Part shown: positions 15,493-24,011 of the stretch, in pieces
How the letters are laid out: each line of letters starts with the position of its first letter
Position numbering within the stretch: the first letter of the stretch is position 1
IMG/VR virus record: IMGVR_UViG_3300009514_000001
Span: 1-64,000 of that record
Origin: a virus
DNA: 64,000 nt
Reading direction: 5' to 3' (one strand)
Notes under the pieces: model-generated
Databases searched by the model: none
Told to the model about the DNA's origin: nothing
Seen by the model: only the letters and a program-made list of their open reading frames with translations
Made by a program: the position numbers and the translations under genes

Positions 15493-15798
15493 ATGCGTAT
15501 CCCACACCGGTGCTCACGGTGTCAGGCGCGACATGCGTTCAAGTTCCACTGGCAGACGTACCGGAAGGTCATGAGGTGCGCCCAGTGTGGCTACGCCAAG
15601 TTCTACGTCGACAAGGCGAGGATGCGAAGAAACAACGGCAAACTGGCCTGTCTCTGTGACGCCTACCACTATCCTCACCGCTATCAGTCCGGTCAGTGTA
15701 TTCACGGCCCGAACCCGTATGGGTCTGTCTCGTTCGAGCCACCACCCCCGCCGTTCGACTACAGCGCGCCCGACGACGACGACGGGACGCCCTTCTAG
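15493..15798 (+). CDS. Phage zinc-ribbon protein, 101 aa
   Basis: Start M-R-I-P-H-R-C-S-R-C at 15493. Two CxxC pairs (C-S-R-C, C-A-Q-C) form a classic zinc ribbon, followed by a C-L-C, H-Y-P-H and C-I-H cluster for a second site, then a Pro-rich and acidic tail. This layout is common in uncharacterised phage proteins. Converges on the minus-strand gene at 15795. Confidence 0.75.
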   Translation: MRIPHRCSRCQARHAFKFHWQTYRKVMRCAQCGYAKFYVDKARMRRNNGKLACLCDAYHYPHRYQSGQCIHGPNPYGSVSFEPPPPPFDYSAPDDDDGTPF

Positions 15799-16028
15799 TC
15801 CCCGAACAGTTCCAGAATGCCAACGGGGCCTTCGTGGAGAGGCTCCCAGTTGGTCTCGAACTGCTCTTCGGACTCGACTCCGAACATGCCGACCGAACAC
15901 CCGGTGTCGTAATAGACGGTGCCGTCGATACGGTCGAGGACCTGACACTGATGAGCCGACGCAACTCGATGGCGGTACGTCGGCTCAAAGGGGTCGGCCT
16001 TCGTAAAGGTGTAGCCGTTCTTAGTCAA
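15795..16028 (-). CDS. Hypothetical protein, 77 aa
   Basis: Starts M-T-K-N-G-Y-T-F-T-K and overlaps the larger gene upstream by eight bases. Composition and coupling support it as real. Unknown function. Confidence 0.65.
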   Translation of the reverse strand: MTKNGYTFTKADPFEPTYRHRVASAHQCQVLDRIDGTVYYDTGCSVGMFGVESEEQFETNWEPLHEGPVGILELFGD

Positions 16029-17169
16029 GGAAATCGCCCTTACGAGCCAGCCGCTCGGCTTCGCGGATGACAGTCGAGATGCTGGCCTCTCCCAGCTCCC
16101 GGGACCGCCTACCTAGACTCACCTCGTACTCTCCTCGGAAAGTGTCGTAGTGAACTCCGAGGTAGGTCCTCCCACCGAAGGCAGGGTCAGAGGCTTCGTT
16201 CCAGATAGAGATCCGGATAGAGTCGATACTCCGGTCGGCAGTGAGGTCGGAAGACAGGCCGTATTTTCGCTCGAAGTGATGAGCGATTTGTAGAAGAGCT
16301 TTCTTTGCCTTCGCTGGTGAGAGGGCCGCCCGGCGGTCAAGTCTCTTCGCGGCTTTCACAGCGAGGTAGGCGTCGTCCGAGGCGATACCGGAGTCCATCA
16401 GACTCTTGGCAACGTCTCTTTCCAAGAGACCGATGCCGAGCATCGAACGGGCCCTGTGAATCAGGCTTTCGTCGACCATTGCTTGAAGAGACCTCCCGGA
16501 AGACGCCGTCTCCCTGTCAGCAGCGACAACGGCGTCGAGGAGCTTGTTGCGGAGGGTCTCGTCCTGGACCGTCGAGGCGAACTTGATGGTGTCGGCTCGG
16601 AGGGCCTGATAGCCGTCGTTGCTTTCGGAGGCGACCATCTCCAGACCGCCACCCGCGGTCTCGTGCGCCGAGTCCCGGAGAGCGTCATTGACAGACCCGC
16701 CGCCGGTGTCGTCGACGTACTTGCGCAGCTTGCGAGAGAGGAAGTTAGCGAGTGATCTGAGTTCCTTGCGAGAGTCCTCGAACAGGTGGTCGAGGTCGCC
16801 GTCGAACATGGTCACTCCCTCTCCTCGGAGGGTCATGAACGCCAGGTAGTCGCCGTCGGCGTCCATGAAGGCGTCGGCCTGTTCGCCCAGGTCCTGGCCA
16901 GCCAGGTATCCCTTGAGAGGGTTCTGCTTGAACCAAGACTTGAGGGCCTTCTCCAGCTCCCTTTGGAACTTGTCGATGGCCTTCCCCACCTCTTTGGTGG
17001 CCTCGGCATCTCGGCCGTCCAGCCCCATCGACTCGGCCTCGCCCTGGACCAGCCAGTCCATCACGTCCGGGTCGTCGAGGGCGGCCATCTTCTCCAGGAT
17101 GGGCAGGATGTGCTCCTGGAGGTGAGGCTTGTCGGCGATGTAGCGAATGGTGGCGTCGCGAAGGCTCAT
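16021..17169 (-). CDS. Large helical virion-like protein, 382 aa
   Basis: Start at 17169 (M-S-L-R-D-A-T-I-R-Y-I-A-D) has GAGGAG eight bases upstream; an in-frame codon at 17226 lacks one. The N-terminus P-H-L-Q-E-H-I-L-P-I-L-E-K-M-A resembles E-L-R-D-R-L-L-P-I-L in the 56752 gene, linking it to that late-gene group. Mostly helical, ending E-R-L-A-R-K-G-D-F-L-D. No family recognised. Confidence 0.7.
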   Translation of the reverse strand: MSLRDATIRYIADKPHLQEHILPILEKMAALDDPDVMDWLVQGEAESMGLDGRDAEATKEVGKAIDKFQRELEKALKSWFKQNPLKGYLAGQDLGEQADAFMDADGDYLAFMTLRGEGVTMFDGDLDHLFEDSRKELRSLANFLSRKLRKYVDDTGGGSVNDALRDSAHETAGGGLEMVASESNDGYQALRADTIKFASTVQDETLRNKLLDAVVAADRETASSGRSLQAMVDESLIHRARSMLGIGLLERDVAKSLMDSGIASDDAYLAVKAAKRLDRRAALSPAKAKKALLQIAHHFERKYGLSSDLTADRSIDSIRISIWNEASDPAFGGRTYLGVHYDTFRGEYEVSLGRRSRELGEASISTVIREAERLARKGDFLD

Positions 17170-17253
17170 GTGGAATCTCCTCAGGAGGTCTCGGGTCCAG
17201 ACCGCTGGTTCGTCACCCTGGTGCAATTATCGAAGCTCTAGTGGCTTAGGGGG

Positions 17254-17281
17254 GTCCTGTCCAGGCCCCGGTGCGGTATAC
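17254..17281 (+). promoter_or_regulatory. Phage-type promoter, GTCCTG-N16-GTATAC
   Basis: GTCCTG 17254-17259, GTATAC 17276-17281, 16-base spacer. Transcription would begin near 17288, so the downstream gene must start at the ATG at 17309, not at 17288. Confidence 0.65.
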
Positions 17282-17308
17282 AGAGGTATGGAGCTGAGGG
17301 AGTCCCCA

Positions 17309-17644
17309 ATGGCCTGGAAAGTGGTTTACGATGGACGACGTGGGCAGAGTCTCCACCCGGTTGAGAAGCCGGCGCCCGAGTGCGTCTCGCCCCACTGTGA
17401 CTGCAAGACACAGTGGCCCAAGCCCTCTTGGGACAACCATCTGGGGTTTCGCTACGCCGATCACAGCAACCATTGGGAGGTCCGAGATGCCGCCCTAGCC
17501 CTGGACAACCGGGCTGAACGGGCGGTTCCATCCCTGTGGCTCGCCCACATGGAGGAGATCGGCCGCCCCGTGAGACAGGTCTCTTGGAGAGGGGCCCACG
17601 GCAAAATCCCGAAATTCTACAGAAGAAGAGGACAAGAGCAATGA
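17309..17644 (+). CDS. Hypothetical protein, 111 aa
   Basis: Start M-A-W-K-V-V-Y-D at 17309 with GAGGGAG upstream; chosen because the promoter's expected start site lies at about 17288. A C-V-S-P-H-C-D-C cluster near residue 28 may bind metal. Its TGA overlaps the ligase ATG, so it is coupled to ligA. Confidence 0.65.
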   Translation: MAWKVVYDGRRGQSLHPVEKPAPECVSPHCDCKTQWPKPSWDNHLGFRYADHSNHWEVRDAALALDNRAERAVPSLWLAHMEEIGRPVRQVSWRGAHGKIPKFYRRRGQEQ

Positions 17645-18756
17645 ACAAGAGCGCGCTCACCAGGAAGATTGAAGATGCCAGAAAGGCCTACTACGGACCT
17701 AACGCCCCTCTCATGACGGATGCCGAGTACGATGCTCTCGAAGACGAGCTTCGCCTCCTCGACCCCGAGCATTACCTGCTCATGACAACAGGGACTCCTC
17801 CTGGCGACAGCGGCTGGGAGAAGGTCTCCCACGGCATCCCGATGCGCTCACTCAACAAGGCCCAGGTCTTCGATGAGATGGGCACCTGGTTCAAGAGCCT
17901 GGGACAGGTCCCCTGCCCACCTCTGGAACCCTCTCTGGTATTGACCGAGAAGCTCGACGGGATCTCATGCTCCCTCCAGTACATCAAGGGCCGACTCGTC
18001 TCGGCCCTGACCCGAGGTGACGGTGCCGTGGGTGAGGATATCACCCGCAACGTCAGTCTGATGAAGGGCGTTCAACACCGGCTGCCGAAAGGACCCTATG
18101 AGAACTGGAGCGGCCACCTCCGAGGTGAGATCGTCTGTCGCCGGTCCGACTTCGAGAAGCACTTCAAGGGCTACTCGAATCCCCGGAACACGGCGAGCGG
18201 GACGGCCAAACGTGAGAGCGACCCGGAGCCCTGCAAACACCTGACGGTCATCGTCTACCAGATGGTTCCCGAGGGCGGCTACATGATTTCGAAGATGACG
18301 GAGCTGGAGACCATCCAGAGCCTCGGGTTCATCGCCCCCAACTACGTTGGCCTGAAGTTCGACCGCATCGAGTCCATCTACCGAGGGTACGTTGACGACC
18401 AACGGGAGCTGTTGGACTACGACATCGACGGCCTGGTCATCGAGGTCAACTCCCAGTCCTTCGCTGAGGACCTCGGCGAGCTGAACAAGAGACCCAAAGG
18501 TGCCGTCGCGTTCAAGTTCCCCCACGACTCCAAAGAGACTACCCTGGAGCGCGTCGAATGGCAGGTCGGCAACACCGGCCGCATCACGCCGGTGGCGGTG
18601 TTCAAGGCGGTCAACCTGGCCGGTGCCAACGTTACCCGGGCAAGTCTCCACAACGTGTCCTACGTCAAGTCACTCAATCTCCACGAGGGCGACAAGATTC
18701 TCGTCAGCCGACGAAATGACGTCATCCCGGCCGTAGAGTCCAACCTCTCAAGGTAA
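17641..18756 (+). CDS. ligA: NAD-dependent DNA ligase, N-terminal subunit (adenylation and OB), 371 aa
   Basis: N-terminal two thirds of a bacterial LigA. Domain Ia (residues 1-65, Y-Y-G-P-N-A-P-L-M-T-D-A-E-Y-D) binds NMN; the nucleotidyltransferase domain has the adenylated lysine K104 in L-T-E-K-L-D-G, then N-P-R-N-T-A-S-G-T and D-G-L-V-I-E-V; the OB fold ends with S-R-R-N-D-V-I-P-A-V-E. The protein stops exactly where the zinc finger would begin. The missing zinc finger, HhH and BRCT parts are encoded 5.7 kb away (24413-25252). Two-gene split ligases are known in large phages. Expected to seal nicks in phage replication and repair when both halves assemble. Confidence 0.92.
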   Translation: MNKSALTRKIEDARKAYYGPNAPLMTDAEYDALEDELRLLDPEHYLLMTTGTPPGDSGWEKVSHGIPMRSLNKAQVFDEMGTWFKSLGQVPCPPLEPSLVLTEKLDGISCSLQYIKGRLVSALTRGDGAVGEDITRNVSLMKGVQHRLPKGPYENWSGHLRGEIVCRRSDFEKHFKGYSNPRNTASGTAKRESDPEPCKHLTVIVYQMVPEGGYMISKMTELETIQSLGFIAPNYVGLKFDRIESIYRGYVDDQRELLDYDIDGLVIEVNSQSFAEDLGELNKRPKGAVAFKFPHDSKETTLERVEWQVGNTGRITPVAVFKAVNLAGANVTRASLHNVSYVKSLNLHEGDKILVSRRNDVIPAVESNLSR

Positions 18757-18774
18757 CTAAGGAATCCGGTAAGA

Positions 18775-19969
18775 ATGGCCAAAAAGAAAACTGGGTTCTC
18801 CCTGTTCAAAAACCCCGTCACCAGAATGAGCGCGACGCCTCTCGTAGAGCGAAGGGTGTCATGGAGAAGCTGGCTGGCGTCGGCTCGGCGTTCAACAAAC
18901 TCCCCAAGAGCCCGACACCCGTCAATCTCTTGGCCTTTGGAGTACAACTCCCAGAGGAGCCGACCAATCTCCTGGCCGACCTTCTTGTCCTGCCCCTCCT
19001 CGTTCCGGTCGAGGAACCAGAAGTTCTGGTCGCTCTTCGACCCTGAGGACACGACAGTCTCGTCCCAGAGCTTCGTCACCTTGACCTGGTCTTTGTTGCT
19101 CCCGAGGACCTCGGTGTTGGGGTGGTTGGCGAGCACGCGGCCGATGAGTTCGTGGAACTCGAACATCCAGAACTGCGTGAGAGAGGGGTCGGACGACGGG
19201 TCCAGGGCCTTCTCTGAGAGGAGCTTGGACAGACCGACGACTCCAAAGGGAGTTGTACGGCTCCCGTGTTGAGGTGATGAGTTCCGGTCGCTGGAACTCG
19301 ACCCTCCGTTCCTGGAACATCGGTGAGGATTCCCTCGAAAGCGAACAGACCAGTGCTCTCCTGGAGCGTATCGAGAGGTTCTTCGCTGCTGGGCATTCTC
19401 GGAGCATCATCCTTCATGGGTCCCCGGGAACGGGCAAGAGCGAGATGTCCAGGACGATCTCGAAGAGCCTCCAGGGGATGACCCTGTTCATCAACGCATC
19501 CGAGTTCAAGAGCCTCCAGTCGAATACTCTGTCCAACTGTCTCGACCTCCTCCACCCTGACATCGTCATCATCGACGACCTCGACTGTGTCTACGACGTC
19601 AAATCACTCCTCTCGGCCATCGACCGCATTCACCGGACCACCAGGCTGTTCATCGTGACAGCGAACGACCTGGAGTCCTTCGATGCTGCTGCGGTTCGGG
19701 CAGGGCGCTTCGACGAAATCGAGGTGGTCAGGAGAGTGGTCATGCCCGAGGACATGATTCCGGGCCTGGAGGAATCCGTCTACAAAGACCTCAACGACTG
19801 GCCCGTTGCCTTCGTCGAGGAGCTGGGGAAGAGGCTTGAAGTCCTGGGGGATGAGAGCCTGAGCGAGGAGATGGGACGACTCAAGGCCCGTGAGGAAGCA
19901 AACGTCGTCAACCGCAAACGGGGTGCCGCATCCCTAGAAGAAACTACGGAAGGTAGCAGTGATGAGTAA
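18775..19969 (+). pseudogene. AAA+ ATPase gene disrupted by an internal inversion
   Basis: The 3-prime part (19253-19969) is a good AAA core: Walker A H-G-S-P-G-T-G-K-S, Walker B I-V-I-I-D-D-L-D, sensor T-A-N-D and arginine-rich R-A-G-R-F-D. The 5-prime part (18775-18940) starts M-A-K-K-K-T-G-F-S-L-F-K-N and, after one missing A near 18828, reads to N-L-L-A-F-G-V. The stretch between is coding on the minus strand. Flipping it back joins A-F-G-V to V-G-L-S-K-L-L and L-W-E-L-Y to G-S-R-V-E-V, in frame at both ends, giving about 390 residues. As it stands only an N-truncated ATPase could be made, perhaps from the ATG at 19277. Confidence 0.75.
18934..19259 (-). other. Inverted segment inside the AAA gene
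   Basis: Left edge: CCTTTGGAGT (18934-18943) joined to ACAACTCCC. Right edge: ACTCCAAAGG joined to GAGTTGTAC (19240-19258). Both edges carry both short sequences, so each original breakpoint is duplicated by about 10 bases. The minus-strand frame between is protein-like (W-M-F-E-F-H-E-L-I-G-R-V-L, then W-F-L-D-R-N-E-E-G) and is the missing middle of the ATPase. Confidence 0.75.
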
Positions 19970-21092
19970 CAAGACGTTCCTGACTGGTGTTCACGAGATT
20001 GACCGTGTGTTCGGTGGTCTACCAATCAACACGGTCTGGACCCACCTCGACATCGACTCGAAGAGGGGTGACAAGACCCTCGACAGATTCATGGCCGCCC
20101 TCCGCAAGCAAAATCTTCGCGCTATGTTCTTCGATGTCGTGCCGGAGGAGCGCCCTTCGGACTGGGACTTGGTTCTCGTCCGCTGCGACGAGGAGAGCTT
20201 CGTCGAACAACTTCGACGGGCCCAGCATCACAGCGTCTATGGGGGCGTCGGGACGATTCTCTCCGTCAACGTCCCCGAGCGGTTCCTCGACTTCGTCGAA
20301 CGGAAGGGGACCGTCGAACTGGCTCGCCTGTACCGAGGGGAGTTGGCTGAACGATGCGACCTGGTAACGGCCACCCTACCTCGGCCCTATGACGTCGGGA
20401 TTTGGATGAGCTGCCTCAAGTCCCGCCAACGGGGATTCGGCTCCTTCGAGTGGCCTCCTGTCGAGAGACTCCCCGACAAGCCGTCCCTATCTGAGGCGAT
20501 GAGTGTCATCGGCGACACCCTGGGCGACAACGCTCTCCTCGATGGTCTGTCCTGGGAACCTCGTGGGTCAGCATCGACGAGCTTCGGGACTACAACCGCA
20601 TCGACGAAAGTGATTGACGCCTTGGACATCGACGACCTGGTCCGTCGCCTTCCGGTAGGACAGAACGTCCGTCGCCTCGCTGTCCGCATCGTCCGCGAAG
20701 CGGGACAGCGTGGTGGCTCTGTGCTCGTCGACCTAGTGGCGAACCTGATCTCACGAGCCAATGAGGTCGACCTCTACGAAGAGGAACGCAACGAGGCCCT
20801 AGAGGACCTGGAGAGCCTCATCCTGGAGGTCAGCTTCGAGGGTCAGGACTTCGAAGAGTCCCTCAAATACTGGAAGTCTGTCGAACAACTCCGGAGACTG
20901 GAGAGCCTCATCCTGGAGGTCAGCTTCGAGGGTCAGGACTTCGAAGAGTCCCTCAAATACTGGAAGTCTGTCGAACAACTCCGGAGAAAAGCCATCGACC
21001 TCCTCATCGAGCACGGCGTCGACCGCGACGAGATGGACAGCGACCTTCTCAAGGGCATCAAACTACTGGCCGAGAGAGACGATGACGACTGA
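19962..21092 (+). CDS. RecA/KaiC-like protein lacking a Walker A motif, 376 aa
   Basis: The N-terminus F-L-T-G-V-H-E-I-D-R-V-F-G-G-L-P resembles the T-G-I-x-x-L-D-x-x-L-G-G-G start of RecA/KaiC folds, but where G-x-x-x-x-G-K-[ST] should follow the sequence is T-H-L-D-I-D-S-K-R-G-D-K-T, so ATP binding is doubtful. The C-terminal part is helical and contains a perfect 90-bp tandem duplication (30 residues twice, L-E-S-L-I-L-E-V-S-F...). It overlaps the AAA gene stop and precedes small coupled genes. A recombination or helicase-loading accessory role is possible but unproven. Confidence 0.65.
   Translation: MSNKTFLTGVHEIDRVFGGLPINTVWTHLDIDSKRGDKTLDRFMAALRKQNLRAMFFDVVPEERPSDWDLVLVRCDEESFVEQLRRAQHHSVYGGVGTILSVNVPERFLDFVERKGTVELARLYRGELAERCDLVTATLPRPYDVGIWMSCLKSRQRGFGSFEWPPVERLPDKPSLSEAMSVIGDTLGDNALLDGLSWEPRGSASTSFGTTTASTKVIDALDIDDLVRRLPVGQNVRRLAVRIVREAGQRGGSVLVDLVANLISRANEVDLYEEERNEALEDLESLILEVSFEGQDFEESLKYWKSVEQLRRLESLILEVSFEGQDFEESLKYWKSVEQLRRKAIDLLIEHGVDRDEMDSDLLKGIKLLAERDDDD
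20808..20987 (+). repeat. Tandem duplication, 2 x 90 bp, in frame
   Basis: Identical copies 20808-20897 and 20898-20987 starting CTGGAGAGCCTCATCCTGG; each adds a 30-residue helix to the RecA-like protein. Confidence 0.95.
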
Positions 21093-21399
21093 CCCTACGA
21101 CCATCCGCTGGTACCTCTGGGAAGCCGACGACGGCTCCAGCAGCTATTACTCTCCCTCTCCCGGACACCCCGACAGACATCTGAAGGAGGAGGACAGGGA
21201 CCCCTATACCCTGGCCAAGACCTTCGACGTCGTCGGGTGCGGCAAGGAGTGCTGGGACGAGAACAACCCGCCAGAAACTCCACACAACGACATGTGCAGG
21301 ACCTGCTATTGCACTGGTATGCAGGCCCTGTACGACCACTACGACTGGGAGGCGTACAACCCACCTCTCCCTGGAACCTTCAAGGACGACGATGTCTGA
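21082..21399 (+). CDS. Cys-rich hypothetical protein, 105 aa
   Basis: Starts inside the end of the previous gene (ATG at 21082). Cysteines in V-G-C-G-K-E-C-W and M-C-R-T-C-Y-C suggest one zinc site. Tyr and Trp rich. Its TGA lies seven bases past the next start. Function unknown. Confidence 0.65.
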   Translation: MTTDPTTIRWYLWEADDGSSSYYSPSPGHPDRHLKEEDRDPYTLAKTFDVVGCGKECWDENNPPETPHNDMCRTCYCTGMQALYDHYDWEAYNPPLPGTFKDDDV

Positions 21400-21679
21400 C
21401 GACCCAGTCCTCGCCCTCGCTCCCTTAGTGCCGGTCGACGGGGTTTTGGAGCCGGTGTATGACGCCGTGTTGGTTGACGTTGGGCCCAACCGTTTGGCCA
21501 CCCTCAGGAGGCTCCGCATCGGTCTCTGGCCCGACCTTGGCCTCCTGGAGGTCAAGAGACGGATGGACAAGCTCCCTGTCATCCTGCGGGAGGACATCGA
21601 CCTCTCCGATGCCCAGGACATCAAGAGGGAGTTCTCTCGCTTCGGGGCTCGGGTCGAGATCGTACCTGGGTCCAGTTAG
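21392..21679 (+). CDS. Ribosomal protein bL12 C-terminal-domain-like protein, 95 aa
   Basis: Residues about 23-92 follow the L7/L12 C-terminal domain: Y-D-A-V-L-V-D-V-G for the first strand, L-R-R-L-R for helix 1, L-G-L-L-E-V-K-R-R-M-D-K-L-P for the 'glycine-leucine-x-E-A-K' helix, D-A-Q-D-I-K-R-E-F for helix 3 and G-A-R-V-E-I-V for the last strand. This domain recruits translation GTPases on the ribosome. The N-terminal dimerisation domain of bL12 is absent. L12-like proteins have been reported in other phages; here it could redirect host translation, which is inference. Confidence 0.75.
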   Translation: MSDDPVLALAPLVPVDGVLEPVYDAVLVDVGPNRLATLRRLRIGLWPDLGLLEVKRRMDKLPVILREDIDLSDAQDIKREFSRFGARVEIVPGSS

Positions 21680-21697
21680 GTGAGCTAGGTCGTATAA
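21670..21697 (+). promoter_or_regulatory. Phage-type promoter, GTCCAG-N16-GTATAA
   Basis: GTCCAG 21670-21675 and GTATAA 21692-21697, 16 bases apart. The upstream hexamer lies inside the last codons of the L12-like gene. Drives the operon starting at 21729. Confidence 0.7.
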
Positions 21698-21728
21698 CCA
21701 GGTGCTACAACTGACAAGGAGACTACGG

Positions 21729-22127
21729 ATGGCAAGACGACTCAACGACCTATTCAAGCGCGTACAACGACGACGAGGCCCTGGACTCGCTGACCTCAGC
21801 GACCTGAAGAAGCGCCTGGGCATCGAGGAAGCAGAACCCCATGAGGCCCTTCTCAGCTACCCGATGGCGGTAGCCTCTCGCTTTGCCGCGGCGGCCGGAA
21901 CCCTGCGGGACAAGGTCGACACAATGGACCCCTTGGATGGGTTGGTTGAAGTCGGTCGGGCCAAAGCCCTTGCCGGAATCATCCGGTCACAGGAGGGGGA
22001 GGCCAAAGCCGAGGAGATATTGACCATCCTCGGGGTCGATCTGAAGGGTCTCCAGCGGCGCCTGGAGGAACGCCTGGTCGAGGAGATGACCGATCTCGTC
22101 ACCAACTCCCTCTCGGGAGGTGAGTAG
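21729..22127 (+). CDS. Basic helical protein, 132 aa
   Basis: Start M-A-R-R-L-N-D-L-F-K at 21729 with AAGGAG nine bases upstream and the promoter 32 bases before. Basic N-terminal 20 residues, then predicted helices with A-M-A-V-A-S-R-F-A-A-A-A-like content (P-M-A-V-A-S-R-F-A-A). That stretch faintly resembles the late-gene box, but here it is internal. Unknown function. Confidence 0.65.
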   Translation: MARRLNDLFKRVQRRRGPGLADLSDLKKRLGIEEAEPHEALLSYPMAVASRFAAAAGTLRDKVDTMDPLDGLVEVGRAKALAGIIRSQEGEAKAEEILTILGVDLKGLQRRLEERLVEEMTDLVTNSLSGGE

Positions 22128-22717
22128 TGACCCACATCGAACGCGAGCACAAGTGGACCGTAAGGCCCTTCTTCCACTTCCCTGTCGGCAGCTTCGACCG
22201 CAAACACGATATTTGGACCCCTCACGGCGTTTTGGTGGGAGACGGAAAGTATGCTCCCTCCACGGAGAAGCGTATCATCCAGGTGTACCTGGACGGCACC
22301 AGTCTCGACCTCCGCAACACCGAACGCATCCGCCTCATCAAGGAGGACGGCAAGTGTCGCTTCTTCCACACCCACAAGACTCACCGGACCGCGGGGGAGG
22401 CCTACGAGACGGAGAAGGAGATTACGAACACGGAGTTCTCTCGCCTCTACCGGACCTTTCGCAGCCCTCTGGCCAGTGACCTCGTCAAGACTCGTCGGAC
22501 GTTCACCTGGAAAGACATTGTCTGGGAGATGGACAAGTTCGACCAGCCCACCTACTCCCGGTATCTGCTGGAGGCTGAGGTCGAGGACTTGTCCGCCACT
22601 CTGGAACCACCCCCTCTCTGGTCCGTGACCAAAGTTACGGGGGACCCGAAGTACTCCAACGCTTACCTGGCCCTCACCGAGCTGGGCCGGCTCCTTTGGG
22701 AGGACACTAGAACATGA
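22127..22717 (+). CDS. CYTH-domain (triphosphate tunnel) protein, 196 aa, GTG start
   Basis: The defining ExExK motif is at the N-terminus (I-E-R-E-H-K-W, E5, E7, K9). Alternating charged strands follow: R-I-R-L-I-K, F-F-H-T-H-K-T-H, K-T-R-R-T-F-T-W, E-M-D-K-F and the acidic Y-L-L-E-A-E-V-E-D, then G-D-P-K-Y-S-N-A-Y-L-A. CYTH enzymes bind triphosphates in an eight-stranded tunnel: inorganic triphosphatase, thiamine triphosphatase or adenylate cyclase class IV. Which applies here cannot be told. The GTG overlaps the preceding TAG. Confidence 0.85.
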   Translation: MTHIEREHKWTVRPFFHFPVGSFDRKHDIWTPHGVLVGDGKYAPSTEKRIIQVYLDGTSLDLRNTERIRLIKEDGKCRFFHTHKTHRTAGEAYETEKEITNTEFSRLYRTFRSPLASDLVKTRRTFTWKDIVWEMDKFDQPTYSRYLLEAEVEDLSATLEPPPLWSVTKVTGDPKYSNAYLALTELGRLLWEDTRT

Positions 22718-23388
22718 CTCACCCACTCATTCGTCCGGGCAAGATTGTCCTCCTCACCGGCTATCCCGAGAGCGGGAAGACGACTGAGGCCCTGAAGGCC
22801 TCCGCCGAAGTCAACAACGAAGGCGGAGCCGTGTTCTACGTCGATGCGTGCAACCAATTCGACCACCAGTTCGCCGAACACCTGGGGGTGCCGGTGACTG
22901 ACAAGGAAGCGTTCGGGCTGATGTACGCCTCCGTCATCGACCAGGCTGTCCTGGTGTCGAAAGCGGCCATCAAGTCTGGAGTCGACCTGCTCGTCCTGGA
23001 CATGGTCAATGCCATGGTCGAGCCCGGGGCGGAGACTTTCTCCCTGGTGGACCAGGAGGACCGGGCGGACGAGGTGCTCAGGGCCCGAGCCCGAGAGAGG
23101 GAGGACTTCTTGGAGATGTCCCAGGAGGAGGTCATCGAAGGTGATCCCGAAGAAGGCATCGACACGGAAGAGGAAATGGACACCGTAGACGTCCCTGAGA
23201 GCCCCGAGGAGCTGGCCCTTGCCGAGACGTGGCAAGAGCACCTGGAAGGTATCCAGGAGGCTCTCAGAAGCTCTCACACGGCTGTCCTGGCCCTCTGGGG
23301 AACGTCCCGCAAGTTCCTCAACACCAAGGGTGCGTATGTCCCCTGGTCGAAGGCCGCCGAAGCCGTCCTCGACGTGGAGTCCCTCTGA
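22714..23388 (+). CDS. RecA/UvsX-like P-loop ATPase, 224 aa
   Basis: Walker A is L-T-G-Y-P-E-S-G-K-T-T (residues about 14-24), followed by V-F-Y-V-D-A-C-N-Q-F-D like the A-x-x-D-A-E-x-x-x-D of RecA, and Walker B-like D-L-L-V-L-D-M-V-N-A-M. After it comes a long acidic insertion (residues about 125-175) and a C-terminal S-S-H-T-A-V-L-A-L-W strand. Shorter than RecA (about 350) and without its N-terminal oligomerisation helix, so closer to phage single-domain recombinases. Works presumably with the ligase halves and AAA protein in recombination. Confidence 0.75.
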   Translation: MTHPLIRPGKIVLLTGYPESGKTTEALKASAEVNNEGGAVFYVDACNQFDHQFAEHLGVPVTDKEAFGLMYASVIDQAVLVSKAAIKSGVDLLVLDMVNAMVEPGAETFSLVDQEDRADEVLRARAREREDFLEMSQEEVIEGDPEEGIDTEEEMDTVDVPESPEELALAETWQEHLEGIQEALRSSHTAVLALWGTSRKFLNTKGAYVPWSKAAEAVLDVESL

Positions 23389-24011
23389 TGAGCACTGACA
23401 TCTGTAGCAACCTGCGCGTCGCCACCGGCGGCTACCTGATGAACATCAGGCGGGCGTCCGACAACATGATGCAGGCAGTTTCACAGCCCAAAACTCTGGA
23501 GGAGAGGGCAGAGACCTCTTTCATGAGTATGCTGGAGACCGTCAGAAAAGCCTGTGCTTGTGACTGGTTCACGATGGCCGAGTACGACCAGATGTCCCGC
23601 TTCAACGGATTTGAGTCTGAGCCGGAGCTTCCCACCGGGATGGTCCTCCTTCACACGCTCCGACACTCCTTGGGCGGGTTCGTCGCCACGTTCCCGAAGA
23701 ACCCCGAGGAGGAAGTCATCCTGCCGACCATCTCCGATGTGATGGAGGCCCTGATGAGCTTCGAGTACGTCCTGAACTTCGAGGAGGAAGAGGAAGGGGA
23801 AGAGGAAGAACACACCCAGGGGCCGTGGAAGGGGACGGGGACGTACAAATTCATCAGCCAGGTCACGGTCGACGGACCCGAACTGCACTTAAGTGAGGTC
23901 GCCCTGACTTCGGAGGAGACCGCCGCCTTCGAGGTGATGACTCCAGCGCAGCAGGACCTCTTTCTTCTCAGCCGCAGCCTAGAAGACTCCGAGGAGGAGG
24001 GTCAACCATGA
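23388..24011 (+). CDS. Hypothetical phage protein with poly-Glu patch, 207 aa
   Basis: ATG overlaps the preceding TGA (23386-23390). Helical N-terminal domain with C-A-C-D-W-F, then a run N-F-E-E-E-E-E-G-E-E-E-E-H near residue 143. No family recognised. Its stop overlaps the next start. Confidence 0.65.
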   Translation: MSTDICSNLRVATGGYLMNIRRASDNMMQAVSQPKTLEERAETSFMSMLETVRKACACDWFTMAEYDQMSRFNGFESEPELPTGMVLLHTLRHSLGGFVATFPKNPEEEVILPTISDVMEALMSFEYVLNFEEEEEGEEEEHTQGPWKGTGTYKFISQVTVDGPELHLSEVALTSEETAAFEVMTPAQQDLFLLSRSLEDSEEEGQP

